64,000 bases of DNA from positions 1-64,000 of the forward strand of contig CAYSJJ010000004.1 of the NCBI GenBank assembly GCA_964431365.1, in the 5' to 3' direction. The stretch's first letter is position 1. Every line of letters begins with the position of its first letter. Below are positions 33,090 through 42,028 of the stretch, piece by piece. Below the pieces are notes generated by a model that did not search any database, was not told the DNA's origin, and saw only the letters and a list, made by a program, of their open reading frames with translations. Source of the DNA: Geomobilibacter sp964431365. Lineage in GTDB: Bacteria > Desulfobacterota > Desulfuromonadia > Geobacterales > DSM-12255. A program made the position numbers and the translations under genes.

Positions 33090-35891
33090 CTAGCTGATCT
33101 TCACTGTCTTGTATAAAAAATTCTTGAACTTGAAGAATCTGCGCCGCTCTTCAGGGTCGCCCGTGACGTCGCCGGTGACTGCCTTGAGGAAGTGGGCCAC
33201 CTGGGGCATACCCCGGCCGGCCGACTCCCGGGCTGTCTCCACCACCAGCCGCACCACGTCGCGGGAGATCCTGTTGGACGAGTAGGGTTCGTACACTGCT
33301 GACCAGAAATCGCCCCCCCCGGCGATGGAAGTGAGGATCTCGGCCGCCAGTTGGCCCGCCAGGGCCGCCGCCGGCCTGCTCTCCGGCTCAGACAGCCCTC
33401 CCCGCATGGCCCGGCGGATGTTGTCGCCGCTGATCAGATTGCCGGTTCGGAAGAAGAGGGCGCGGAGGAGGATACTCCTGAGCTCCCGGATATTCCCCTG
33501 GTAGTTATGGGTCACCAGTACCTGCTTGGCCTCCTGGGAGAGGCCGGGGGGCTGGTCGGCCGGGTCGTCCTCGCCGCGGTAGGTCCGGTAGAGCTTCCCC
33601 AGGAAGTGGGTCGCCAGGTCGGGGATGTCCTCCCGCCGTTCGTTCAGGGACGGAACCGTCACCGAGAGTTCGGCCAGCCGGTGATACAGGTCTTCCCGAA
33701 AGTTCCCCTTCCTGATCTCCGCCTGCAGGTCCTTGTTGGTGGCCGCCACCAGGAGGACCCGGCTGAAGCGCTGCTGGTTGTCCCCCAGGCGGATGAAGCC
33801 GCCATTGTCCAGAAACCGTAGCAACTGCACCTGGGTCTTGGGGTCGGCATCGCCGATCTCGTCCAGGAAGACGATCCCCCCTCCCGCCTCTTCCAGTATC
33901 CCTTTCCGGTCGCTGTAGGCACCGGTGAAGGCCCCCTTCTTGTGGCCGAAGAGCTCGGAGTAGGTCAGCTCCCCGCTGTAGGCGGCGATATTGGTCTTCT
34001 TCACCGGCAGTTCGCCGTTCGGGTTGATCCGCTCCCGGTACATCTCGTTCAGCTTGTTGTAGAGGTTGTTGAAGAAGAACTCCTTGCCCGAGCCGGTCTG
34101 CCCCAGCACCAGGATCGACGGGAGGCCGATGGTCGCCTCCTGGAGGACGTTTTTGCTCCAGAGGGCGATCCGGTTGTGGAGCGGTGGGGAGACGGTGTTG
34201 ATGAACTCCACGATCTCCTGCGCCTTGCGGCTGTTGCCGATGATGTTCCCGAGCCGGTAGGAGGAGACGTGCGGGTCCTTGTAGGCCACGTCCCGCTGCA
34301 GTTTGGTTACCTCACCCTGCAGGGACTCGATCTGCTGGATGTCCGAGATGTGCCGGGCCGTCAGCCGGTCGATGATCTGCAGGATCCGCTTGTGCTCTTC
34401 GGTGAAATAGGCCGGCCGCAGGGAGTTGAGGCAGATGACGGCGATCACCTCGTCGTCGCAGATGACCGGCACGGCGATCTCGCTCTTGATCTCCTCGTGC
34501 ATGGAGCGGTGGAAGCCGCCCCGCTGCTGCTCCTCCTCGATGCTCCGGATGATCTTCGGCTCCTTGGCCCAGGCCACGTAGCCGGTCAGGCTCCGCTCCT
34601 CGGGGGGGAGATCAGGGCCGCCGACCGGGAACGGGGGGATGTGCTGCTTCAGCCAGGCCTTGTTCTTGGCCCCGACGATCGTTCCCTGGTCATCCTCCAC
34701 CACCAGCCACTTCCCCTCCTCCCGCTCCTCGACGATGGCGATGCTTCCGGTATCGGCGCCGATCAGTTCGGTCGCCTTGGAAAGGACCCTGGTGAGGAAC
34801 GGCTGGACCTGCTCATTCCGCTCCCGGAGCAGGTCGGAGATTTCGGCAAGGACCCGCACCTCCAGGTGCTCGCCGCCGATCTCCTCGATGACCCTCTCCA
34901 CCATTTCGGCGTGGGTCTGGAGGAGCCCCATCTCGAAGTCCGAGAACCGGTAGACCTCGCGGGTGTAATAGGTGACCAGGCAGATCACCTTGCGGGTGGT
35001 TGGGTCGAATCGGGGGACTACGTAGAGGGAGCGAAGCGCCAGCTGTTCGGTGAGCGCCTGTTTCTGGAGGGTCTGCTGGGCCAGGTTGAGGAACGAGAGG
35101 GGGCGGAGCAGCCGCTCGTCCGTGATGATCGCCTCGTTGTCCATATAGCGGGAGAGAAGCGACTGCCCCTTGGCAAGGCCGATGGCGCCGAGGGCTTCGT
35201 ACTTGGCCTTCAGCTCCGGCTTGTCGGCATGGCAGGCCAGGATCTCCAGTTTGCCGGTGCCTGAAGGGACGAGTACCGATGCCAGCGAAACCTTGTCGAT
35301 CAGGCGGACGGCGGACCTGACCATGAAGCCGGCGGCCTCCCGTTTTTTGTATTCGTCCACGCGGCGGGAGAGGAGGAGCTGCTGGTGGTACTTGCGGGCC
35401 TGGTCCAGCCGGTCCGCGATATCCACCAGGAACTGGCCGATGAGCCCCTTGACCCGGCCGTCGAAGATCTCCCCCGGCGCCTGGCGGTCGCAGCAGAGGA
35501 CCCCCAGGGACTTGCCGAAGCTGGTGATGGGGAAGAGGGAGGAGGCCACGATGCCGAAGCGGGAGACGAACTCCAGATCCGCGTCGCGGAGCTGTTTGCC
35601 CGCTTCCCTCAGCTCTGTAGGCTGTTGGGAGACGAAAACGGTGGAGACCAGGATGTCGCCGGCGTTGATCGGGAAGGTGATCTCCCGGATCACCGGCTGA
35701 TGCGGTCCGGTGCAGTAGGTGCAGGAGAGGGCGCCGCGGGTGAGGTCCTCCAGGTAGATCCTGACCGTGCATGACGGGGCCAGGGCGGTGATCCCGCCGG
35801 CCAAGGTGTGGAGCATCTCCTCCAGGTTTTCCTTGCCAAAGGCGGCGATCTTTTCCCTGAGTTCGTCAAGGGTCTGTTGTATCTGTTCCAT
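33090..35891 (-). CDS. GAF-domain sigma-54-interacting transcriptional activator, atypical C-terminus
   Basis: The 933-residue protein has GAF-like sensor regions in its first ~520 residues; a GAF fold is clear around residues 350-520 (TELIGADTGSIAIVEE, SEIAVPVICDDEVIAVICLNS). A sigma-54 AAA+ domain follows with Walker A GQTGSGKE (about 597), GAFTGA (about 653), FLDEIGDADPKTQ, and FREDLYHRLAEL. The C-terminus (SRDVVRLVVETARESAGRG ... FKFKNFLYKTVKIS) is not a clear Fis helix-turn-helix, so DNA binding is uncertain. CAGGAG precedes the ATG. The next minus-strand gene upstream, beyond a 119-bp repeat, encodes an unknown 614-residue protein that may be a partner. Confidence 0.85.
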   Translation of the reverse strand: MEQIQQTLDELREKIAAFGKENLEEMLHTLAGGITALAPSCTVRIYLEDLTRGALSCTYCTGPHQPVIREITFPINAGDILVSTVFVSQQPTELREAGKQLRDADLEFVSRFGIVASSLFPITSFGKSLGVLCCDRQAPGEIFDGRVKGLIGQFLVDIADRLDQARKYHQQLLLSRRVDEYKKREAAGFMVRSAVRLIDKVSLASVLVPSGTGKLEILACHADKPELKAKYEALGAIGLAKGQSLLSRYMDNEAIITDERLLRPLSFLNLAQQTLQKQALTEQLALRSLYVVPRFDPTTRKVICLVTYYTREVYRFSDFEMGLLQTHAEMVERVIEEIGGEHLEVRVLAEISDLLRERNEQVQPFLTRVLSKATELIGADTGSIAIVEEREEGKWLVVEDDQGTIVGAKNKAWLKQHIPPFPVGGPDLPPEERSLTGYVAWAKEPKIIRSIEEEQQRGGFHRSMHEEIKSEIAVPVICDDEVIAVICLNSLRPAYFTEEHKRILQIIDRLTARHISDIQQIESLQGEVTKLQRDVAYKDPHVSSYRLGNIIGNSRKAQEIVEFINTVSPPLHNRIALWSKNVLQEATIGLPSILVLGQTGSGKEFFFNNLYNKLNEMYRERINPNGELPVKKTNIAAYSGELTYSELFGHKKGAFTGAYSDRKGILEEAGGGIVFLDEIGDADPKTQVQLLRFLDNGGFIRLGDNQQRFSRVLLVAATNKDLQAEIRKGNFREDLYHRLAELSVTVPSLNERREDIPDLATHFLGKLYRTYRGEDDPADQPPGLSQEAKQVLVTHNYQGNIRELRSILLRALFFRTGNLISGDNIRRAMRGGLSEPESRPAAALAGQLAAEILTSIAGGGDFWSAVYEPYSSNRISRDVVRLVVETARESAGRGMPQVAHFLKAVTGDVTGDPEERRRFFKFKNFLYKTVKIS

Positions 35892-36008
35892 AACGGCTCC
35901 TGAGTAGGTTTGTTACTCAAGTGAGCAGTCTATGGCCGGGGGTGGGGAAAGTCAAGTGGGGAAAGGCGGGACTGGGGACCAAGGAGTGGAAGAATGTTGT
36001 CTAATACA

Positions 36009-36127
36009 GGTTGCTCAAAAATAGTCAGATCGTCGCACCCACAGCGAGCTCCGCGGAGGCGTAGCAGCGCTACGCCGCACAAGGTAGCGAGCGAGGACGG
36101 CGGCGAGATGGCTATTTTTCAGCAACC
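36009..36127 (-). repeat. 119-bp MITE-like palindromic repeat, copy 3 (inverted)
   Basis: This is the reverse complement of copies 1 and 2, again exactly 119 bp, from CAGGTTGCTCAAAAATAGTC to GGCTATTTTTCAGCAACC. It fills the gap between the activator gene and the upstream unknown gene. No flanking duplication is seen. Confidence 0.9.
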
Positions 36128-36135
36128 GACCATCT

Positions 36136-37980
36136 CTAGTTCAGTCCCTGCCGGATCTGGTAGAGCACGTCGCGCGGGATGTTGTTCAGCTCCACGTACT
36201 CCCGCTCCAGCTCTTCCACGTAGAAACGGTCGAGACCGGAGTTCTCCAGAAAGTCCTCCCTGAGGCCCGTCGCCGTTTCCGCGATGATCTGGGGGAGGAG
36301 GTTGTGGAGGTAGATCGCTTCCTTCTTGATGGTGAGGACGGTTTCGTGGAAAAGGTCGGCCGGGATCTCCCCCTTGAGGAGCTTCTTGGCCCTGAGTTCG
36401 TCGGCCACCTCGCGCTTGAGGATCTCCTGATCCGCCTTGGTGGCGTACTTGGAGTAGAAGTTCCTGATCCGGTCACGGACATGTCTGAGCAGCAGCAGGT
36501 AGAGCCGCTCCTCGCCGTCCACCGCCAGGAGCTGCGCCAGCAGATCGGAGATGGTGAGCTGCTCCTTCTCGATCTGGCAGAGCCCCTGGAGAAGGGTCGT
36601 GATCTTCTTCCTGCCGTAATTTCCCAGGTACTTGTTATCCAGGATGCCGTCGATGAAGAGTTCCCGGAAGAGTCCCGGTTTGAGGCCGTCGAACTCGTGC
36701 ATGTTGCCGAGGATACTCCGGAGTATCTCCTCCGTAACACGGACATTTTCCATGAAGGCGAGCTGGTTGAGAGCCTGGGAGGTGGCGTCGTAACGGTCCA
36801 GGTAGGTGATGACTGCGGAAAATTCCTCCAGCAGCGAGATGTCGGCGCCGTCCCGGATGTTCTCGTCGCACGATTTGCTCACCTCCAGCAGGACCTCCTC
36901 GAAGCCGTGGTTGCGGTGCTCCGTTGCCTTTTTCTTGGCGTTCAGGAGTTTCAGGAGGTCGTCCCGGTCGATCCGGCTCTCGATATCGCGGTGACCGAGG
37001 AATAGCCCTTCCAGGATCTGGCGGGTCTCGGCGATGTAGTCCGCCTCCTCGACCTCCACCAGGTGCCGCTCCTTGCGCAGGAGTTCGTCCAGGGTGTAGA
37101 AGAGGGCGCCGGGGATCTTGTTCCGCACCGAAAGGGTTTTGAGACGGGTCAGGCGGGCGTTGTCCAGCTTGCTGATCTCCCCCTTCCGGTTGCCGGCGAT
37201 CAGGATGTTCCGGTATTCGTCGACGATCCGCCGGTTGTCCGGGTGTTTGTACATGACATCGATCCTGATCCGCTCCTGCTGGTAACGGTCGATGTTGTGC
37301 CGGGCGGCCAGGGCAGTGAGCGTGGCAAAATCCTCGTCGACGATCCGTTTGCTCCGGAGGTAAAAGGAGCGGAACAGGTCGCTGTATTCCCGGTGGGGGG
37401 TATGGATCAGCTTGAAGAGGAAGAGCTGGGCGTGGGGGCTGTTCAATATGCCGAACAGGGCGGCGATGATCTGGTTGTCGTCGCCGCTGGCAATGGCGGT
37501 GGAGCGTTTCAGGACCTTGCCGAACCGGCGCAGGAGCTCTTCCTGCTGGGTCTTGAGGCTCTTCCCCAGCGTCTCGTCGTGAATGAAGAAGAAGTAGTTG
37601 CAGACCGCGTTGCCGTCAAAAAAGATTTTTTCAAAGGTGATGGCGCCATCGGTACGTTCGCCGATCGTGAGGTGGCCGGTCCGGTAGTCATAATGGGTGC
37701 CATACATCACCAGCCGGTTGATCACGTCCCCCTTGGCCAGGTCGGACACCGGCTGATCCACCCCGAACATGTATTCGCAGAAGGAGCCGCCGTTTCCCCG
37801 GTGTTCGATCCCCCCGCTGCCGAGAATGAATTCGTTGCCCGGGGAAAAGAAGCGCAGTGCGCCGTCATCCCCCTGCTCCGAGGTGAAAAAATAGCGCTGA
37901 TGCGTGTCCCTGCCGGCAGCTATGGCATAGTATTCGATCAGTCTGTCCACGAAGCCGTGCAGGCGTATGTCGCGGTACAT
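36136..37980 (-). CDS. Uncharacterised 614-aa protein, possibly the Geobacter TIGR04442-type family
   Basis: The protein starts MYRDIRLHGFVDRLIEYYAIAAG with a beta-rich N-terminal part up to about residue 150 (YFFTSEQGDDGALRFF, GSFCEYMFGVDQP, FEKIFFDGNAVCNYFFFIHDE). A long, strongly helical, charged region fills the rest (EELLRRFGKVLKRS, LLKLLNAKKKATEHRN, LLLLRHVRDRIRNFYSKY). There is no signal peptide or membrane helix. I believe it resembles a family annotated as TIGR04442 in Geobacter, but I cannot check. It sits upstream of the sigma-54 activator on the same strand, hinting at a shared regulatory role. The ATG at 37980 follows GGGAAG; a codon at 38010 is weaker. Confidence 0.7.
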   Translation of the reverse strand: MYRDIRLHGFVDRLIEYYAIAAGRDTHQRYFFTSEQGDDGALRFFSPGNEFILGSGGIEHRGNGGSFCEYMFGVDQPVSDLAKGDVINRLVMYGTHYDYRTGHLTIGERTDGAITFEKIFFDGNAVCNYFFFIHDETLGKSLKTQQEELLRRFGKVLKRSTAIASGDDNQIIAALFGILNSPHAQLFLFKLIHTPHREYSDLFRSFYLRSKRIVDEDFATLTALAARHNIDRYQQERIRIDVMYKHPDNRRIVDEYRNILIAGNRKGEISKLDNARLTRLKTLSVRNKIPGALFYTLDELLRKERHLVEVEEADYIAETRQILEGLFLGHRDIESRIDRDDLLKLLNAKKKATEHRNHGFEEVLLEVSKSCDENIRDGADISLLEEFSAVITYLDRYDATSQALNQLAFMENVRVTEEILRSILGNMHEFDGLKPGLFRELFIDGILDNKYLGNYGRKKITTLLQGLCQIEKEQLTISDLLAQLLAVDGEERLYLLLLRHVRDRIRNFYSKYATKADQEILKREVADELRAKKLLKGEIPADLFHETVLTIKKEAIYLHNLLPQIIAETATGLREDFLENSGLDRFYVEELEREYVELNNIPRDVLYQIRQGLN

Positions 37981-38093
37981 GGAGTTCTTCCCGTTGGCAA
38001 AGGATGGCACCGGCCGGTGCGTTCAGACAAGGCTACACGAGAAAGGGGTACTCGGCAACCTGTTAAGTCTATACGGTACCCATGAGTCCCTGT

Positions 38094-38855
38094 TCACGCC
38101 GGGGACGGGATCGACATCCCGTCGTAGGCGAATGCGACCCCTTCCGGGAGCTTATCCTCGTCGGCGTGGAGCACTTCATGGGTCAGGTGGGTCAGGATGG
38201 TCCGGCCGGGGTTGAGGAGGCGCGCCACCTCCACTGCTGCCGGGATGTTGAAATGGTGCGGGTGCGGAGTGTAGCGCAGGGCATCGATGATCAGGACCTC
38301 CAGCCCCTGCAGGAGCTTCAGGGAGTCGTCCGGGATACTGCTGCAGTCGGTCAGGTAGGCCGTGTTGCCGAAACGGTAGCCGGTGGCCCGCATCCGCCCG
38401 TGGAAAAGGGGGATCGGTATGATTTCCAGCCCGTAGAGGACGAACGGACCCTCAACCGTATGGGCGGAGAGGAGCGGGGCGTAGCCGGCATCGGTGCGCC
38501 CCTCGAAAATATAGGAGAACTTTCGCCCGATGTCGGCCATGGTCTCCGGGTCGCCGAAGCAGGGGACAACCTCCTGGTGGATGAAGTGGAAGCCGCGCAG
38601 GTCGTCGATGCCGTGGATGTGGTCGGCATGGGGGTGGGTGAAGAGGACCGCGTCGATGCGGGGGATTCCCTCGCGGATCGCCTGCTTTCTGAGGTCGGTC
38701 GACGTGTCCACCAGGATGTAGCGCCCGTCGTGTTCCACGAGGAGTGACGCCCGGGTCCGCTTGTCGAGCGGGTCGCTGGAGGTGCAGACCCGGCAGTGGC
38801 AGCCGACCATCGGGACACCGGTGGAGGTGCCGCTGCCGAGGATGATGACGTTCAT
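38094..38855 (-). CDS. Metallo-beta-lactamase-fold hydrolase (PhnP-like)
   Basis: The 253-residue protein starts MNVIILGSGTSTGVPMVGCHCRVC, typical of the PhnP/RNase Z-like branch, with the cysteine pair that binds an extra zinc in PhnP. The metal motif HPHADHIHG is complete, followed by further His ligands (LTDCSS, HPHHFNIPAA, THLTHEV). PhnP hydrolyses 5-phosphoribosyl 1,2-cyclic phosphate in phosphonate use, but no phn genes are nearby, so the substrate is uncertain. The ATG at 38855 has AGGGA upstream. It lies 94 bp downstream of metX on the same strand and may share its transcript. Confidence 0.85.
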   Translation of the reverse strand: MNVIILGSGTSTGVPMVGCHCRVCTSSDPLDKRTRASLLVEHDGRYILVDTSTDLRKQAIREGIPRIDAVLFTHPHADHIHGIDDLRGFHFIHQEVVPCFGDPETMADIGRKFSYIFEGRTDAGYAPLLSAHTVEGPFVLYGLEIIPIPLFHGRMRATGYRFGNTAYLTDCSSIPDDSLKLLQGLEVLIIDALRYTPHPHHFNIPAAVEVARLLNPGRTILTHLTHEVLHADEDKLPEGVAFAYDGMSIPSPA

Positions 38856-38949
38856 GGTATGTTCCCTGGCAAAGATGGCCCACCATAGCATGGGCGTCGG
38901 ACCGGAGGCAAGGGGGGCGGCGAAGCGGTTTCCAGGCGGGCGGTTGCGG

Positions 38950-40059
38950 TCAGACCTCCGCGGTCACCCGTTCCAGGAAGGCGCGGACCATGGGGGAGAA
39001 GGTCTCGTGCTCCAGAAGGAAGGAGTCGTGGCCGTAGCTTGAGGGGATCAGGTGGTACTCCACATCCTTCCCCAGTTCACGGAAGCTCCTGGCCATCTCT
39101 TCGGTCTGGTGGGCGGGGTAGAGCCAGTCGGTGGTGAAGGCGAAGAGCTGTACCTTGGCGGTGATCTGCGACAGGGCCTCCTGAAGCGATTCGTACCCCC
39201 ACGCCACATCGTAGAGGTCCAGGGCCTTGGCCAGATAGAGGAACGAGTTGGCGTCGAAGCGGTCGACAAAGTTGTAGCCGTTGTAGGAGAGGTAGCGCTC
39301 CACCTCGAACTGGCCGAAGAAGTCGAACAGGCCGTCCCTGGCGGAAAAGCGGCGGCCGAACTTGGCCTGCATCGACTCGTCCGAGAGGAAGGTGATGTGG
39401 CCGATGCCGCGGGCCAGTGCCAGCCCGTCCTTGGGATTTTTGCGGTACTCCCCCTTCTTCCAGGTCGGGTCGTTGAAGATGGCCCAGCGGGCCACGGCGT
39501 TCAGGCTGATCGCCTGGGGGGACGGGGCCGGGGTGGTGGCCAGGGCAACGATGGAGGCAATCCGGTCGGGAAACTGGGTCGCCCACTCCAGGGCCTGCAT
39601 CCCCCCCATGCTCCCCCCCAGAACGGTGAGGAGCCTGTCGATCCCCAGGTGGTCGATGAGGAGTTTCTGGGCGCGGACCATGTCCCGCACGGTGATGACG
39701 GGGAAGGTAAGGTTGTAGCGCTTGCCGGTCTTGGGGTTGATGCTGGTGGGGCCGGTGGAGCCATAGCAGGAGCCGATGACGTTGGAGCAGATGACGCAGT
39801 ACCGGTCGGTGTCCAGGAGCCGGCCGGGGCCGACGATCACGTCCCACCACCCCGGCTTGGGGTCGTCTTCACGGCGCTTCCCGGCCAGATGGGCGTCGCC
39901 GGTCCAGGCGTGGGCCACCAGGATAGCGTTCGACCGGTCGGCGTTCAGCTCGCCGTAAGTCTCGTACGCCAGGGTGATCGGACCGAGGATGCGGCCGCTC
40001 TCCAGGCGGAGGTCGACGTCGAACGTGATGGATTTTTCTTCAACGATGCCGACGGACAT
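38950..40059 (-). CDS. metX: Homoserine O-acetyltransferase
   Basis: The 369-residue alpha/beta-hydrolase-fold enzyme acetylates homoserine for methionine synthesis. It begins MSVGIVEEKSITFDVDLRLESG and has GSCYGSTGPTSINPKTGKRY and the nucleophile elbow GGSMGGMQALEWA. The His-containing C-terminal SSYGHDSFLLE completes the triad with Asp in FTTDWLYP. The gene sits behind a SAM-I riboswitch with its own sigma-70 promoter, so it should be off when S-adenosylmethionine is high. Its start is at 40059, 13 nt after the terminator stem of the leader. Confidence 0.95.
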   Translation of the reverse strand: MSVGIVEEKSITFDVDLRLESGRILGPITLAYETYGELNADRSNAILVAHAWTGDAHLAGKRREDDPKPGWWDVIVGPGRLLDTDRYCVICSNVIGSCYGSTGPTSINPKTGKRYNLTFPVITVRDMVRAQKLLIDHLGIDRLLTVLGGSMGGMQALEWATQFPDRIASIVALATTPAPSPQAISLNAVARWAIFNDPTWKKGEYRKNPKDGLALARGIGHITFLSDESMQAKFGRRFSARDGLFDFFGQFEVERYLSYNGYNFVDRFDANSFLYLAKALDLYDVAWGYESLQEALSQITAKVQLFAFTTDWLYPAHQTEEMARSFRELGKDVEYHLIPSSYGHDSFLLEHETFSPMVRAFLERVTAEV

Positions 40060-40072
40060 GAAACGAAAACCG

Positions 40073-40100
40073 CCCCTTCTCGATAGATGATGAGAAGGGG
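40073..40100 (-). terminator. SAM-controlled attenuator terminator of metX
   Basis: CCCCTTCTC pairs with GAGAAGGGG around a 10-nt loop, followed by CGGTTTTCGTTT on the minus strand. Part of its 5' arm and loop (TCTCATC) can pair instead with GATGAGA of the riboswitch P1 3' strand, giving an antiterminator. Confidence 0.85.
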
Positions 40101-40128
40101 CGGTGCGACGCTGGCGGTCTCGTGCTCC

Positions 40129-40237
40129 CATCTCATCTGTGCCCGTTTCGGGCAGGATTTAGCACCTGGCGTTTCTCACGGAGAAACCGGTTGCTGTGGC
40201 TTCGCAGGGCCTTTCCCTCCACCACTCTCGATAAGAC
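40129..40237 (-). ncRNA. SAM-I (S-box) riboswitch of metX
   Basis: On the minus strand the leader reads CTTATCGAGAG, GGTGGAGGGAAAGGCCC, TGCGAAGCCACAGCAACC, then GGTGCTAAATCCTGC and CAGATGAGA. These are the P1 5' strand, the conserved core, the kink-turn region and the P1 3' strand of the S-box aptamer. Binding of S-adenosylmethionine stabilises P1 and lets the downstream terminator form; without it the P1 3' strand can pair with the terminator's 5' arm and transcription goes on. The position, 70 nt before metX, fits methionine feedback. Confidence 0.95.
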
Positions 40238-40262
40238 GTGCTGCTATTCAATTGTGCGCCTC

Positions 40263-40292
40263 AGAATACGAGAGGGGGCGGCTGTTTGTCAA
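40263..40292 (-). promoter_or_regulatory. Sigma-70 promoter of the metX riboswitch leader
   Basis: On the minus strand TTGACA (40287-40292) and TATTCT (40263-40268) are 18 nt apart, about 25 nt upstream of the riboswitch. Confidence 0.75.
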
Positions 40293-40347
40293 CGGCAAAT
40301 AGTCGAAGGCGCAGGCTGCGCAGGGGGGCGTTCAGGGAGGCTCCGGT

Positions 40348-40376
40348 TTGACTTTGCTCCCCCCCGCTGGTAAGCT
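40348..40376 (+). promoter_or_regulatory. Candidate promoter of the OmpA-like lipoprotein gene
   Basis: TTGACT (40348-40353) and TAAGCT (40371-40376) are 17 nt apart, about 78 nt before the ATG. It is divergent from the metX promoter. Confidence 0.55.
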
Positions 40377-40453
40377 TGCCACCAGGTCCGGGCGCTCTGA
40401 GTCCGTGTAGAGTGACTCCGGGCCGGAATATCCAAGCGTGAAGGAGGTTTCTT

Positions 40454-41317
40454 ATGATGAAGTTCATACTCCGGGCGGCCCTGTTGGCAGTTTGTGCGAC
40501 AACACTCTCCGGCTGCCTGGTCGGCGAGGGGAAATACCTGAAAAAGGTGGAGGAGGCGGACGACCTGGCCAGGAATCTGGCCGGCCTCCAGAAGCGGTAT
40601 GATGACCTGACGAGCGAGAATCGCAACCTCAAGTCGGACGTGGAAAAGCTGAACGGGCAGGTGGCGGGCCTGACCACCGACAAGAACAAGCTGCTGGCGG
40701 ACAAGAAGGCCCTGGACAGCGACCTCAAGTCGTCCAAGAACGAATCGCTCCAGCGGATCGGCGAGCTTCGCCAGAAGATCGGCGACCTGGAAACGGAGAA
40801 CGGCAAGCTGAAGCAGGATATCGCCACGCTCCAGAAGGCCAAGGAAGAGAAGGTCCAGGAGGTGAGCAAGACCTACGAACAGCTTCTGGACAAGATGAAG
40901 AGCGAGATATCCCAGGGGCAGGTGACCATCTCCGAGCTGAAGGGGAAGCTGACGGTGAATATGGTCGATGCCATCCTCTTCGATTCGGGGAAGGCGGAGG
41001 TCAAGAAGGAGGGGCTGGAGGTGCTCCAGAAGGTGGTCGACATCCTGAAAACCGTGCAGGATAAGGCGATCAGGATCGAGGGGCACACGGACAACGTCCA
41101 GATAGTCGGCAACCTTACCAAGCGTTTCCCGACCAACTGGGAACTGTCGGCAGCCAGGGCGATCAACGTCGCGCGTTATCTGCAGCTGCAGGGGCTCGAC
41201 CCGGCGCTCCTCGCCGCCGTTGCCTATGGCGAGTACAAGCCGGTGGCGCCGAACGACACGGACGAGGGGAAGGCAAAGAACCGGAGGATCGAGATCATCC
41301 TGGTGCCGAAAGATTGA
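40454..41317 (+). CDS. OmpA-family lipoprotein with coiled coil
   Basis: The 287-residue protein has a lipobox (TTLSGC, Cys21) and a long coiled coil (about residues 30-150; repeated leucine/charged heptads such as LKSDVEKLNGQVAGL). It ends in an OmpA-type peptidoglycan-binding domain with ILFDSGKAEVKKEG, IRIEGHTDN and ELSAARAINVARYL. It likely anchors the outer membrane to peptidoglycan. GAAGGAGG precedes the ATG. The Smr gene starts 7 bp after its stop, so they form an operon. The overall design recalls Pal/YiaD-like proteins. Confidence 0.9.
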   Translation: MMKFILRAALLAVCATTLSGCLVGEGKYLKKVEEADDLARNLAGLQKRYDDLTSENRNLKSDVEKLNGQVAGLTTDKNKLLADKKALDSDLKSSKNESLQRIGELRQKIGDLETENGKLKQDIATLQKAKEEKVQEVSKTYEQLLDKMKSEISQGQVTISELKGKLTVNMVDAILFDSGKAEVKKEGLEVLQKVVDILKTVQDKAIRIEGHTDNVQIVGNLTKRFPTNWELSAARAINVARYLQLQGLDPALLAAVAYGEYKPVAPNDTDEGKAKNRRIEIILVPKD

Positions 41318-41324
41318 TTGCCCT

Positions 41325-42017
41325 ATGAAGAAAGCGAAACATCAGGAACCGAAGCCGAAGGAGTTTGCCGCCAAGCCGTTCGCGGCCCTGAAAGGGGTCC
41401 ATCCCGTAACGCCGCCGGCTCCGGCGGCCAAGGCACCGGTCCTGCCGGTAAAACCGCCCGTTCCGGTCGCGGAGGAAAGCGACCTGTTCCTCCGGGCCAT
41501 GGCCGATGTACGCCGACTGGGTACGCCGGCCGCGAAGAGCGACAAGGGCTCTCCCCCCCCGGCGGAGAGCCGGCCGGTGGTGCGGCGGATCGACGAAGAG
41601 GATCGGCAGCTGTTTCTGGACACCCTGAAGGGGCTGAAACTGGACGTCACCTTCCAGGAGAGTGCAAACGACGAGGACGACGGCGCGGTTGTACCGCTGG
41701 CCGTCAACCGGATGCGCCAGCTCCGGCGCGGGACGATCCGGATCGACTATGAACTGGACCTCCATGGGCTTACCCGCGACGAAGCCCTGGAGGCCCTCGG
41801 CCGATTCATCGGCGGCGCCTTCAACCGCGGGCAGCAGGCGGTGCTGGTCATCACCGGCCGGGGGAACAACTCGCCGGGCGAGCCGGTTCTGCAGCGGGCT
41901 GTGACCGGCTGGCTCCGGGGCGATGGCCGGCACTTCGTGGCCGAGTTTGCCCTGGCCCCCCGCAATCTGGGAGGGGATGGGGCGGTGGTGGTATTTCTGA
42001 AAGGGAAGAATCCCTGA
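41325..42017 (+). CDS. Smr-domain protein
   Basis: The 230-residue protein has a long Pro/Ala-rich disordered N-terminus and a C-terminal Smr domain with LDLHGLTRDEALEAL and VLVITGRGNNSPGEPVL, the two Smr signatures also found at the end of MutS2. Smr domains bind or nick DNA or RNA at branched or stalled-ribosome structures. It starts 7 bp after the OmpA-like gene and ends 11 bp before the DUF362 gene, so the three are probably co-transcribed. The frame is open upstream into the OmpA gene, but the ATG at 41325 gives the natural start. Confidence 0.88.
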   Translation: MKKAKHQEPKPKEFAAKPFAALKGVHPVTPPAPAAKAPVLPVKPPVPVAEESDLFLRAMADVRRLGTPAAKSDKGSPPPAESRPVVRRIDEEDRQLFLDTLKGLKLDVTFQESANDEDDGAVVPLAVNRMRQLRRGTIRIDYELDLHGLTRDEALEALGRFIGGAFNRGQQAVLVITGRGNNSPGEPVLQRAVTGWLRGDGRHFVAEFALAPRNLGGDGAVVVFLKGKNP

Positions 42018-42028
42018 AGGAGGGAGCC

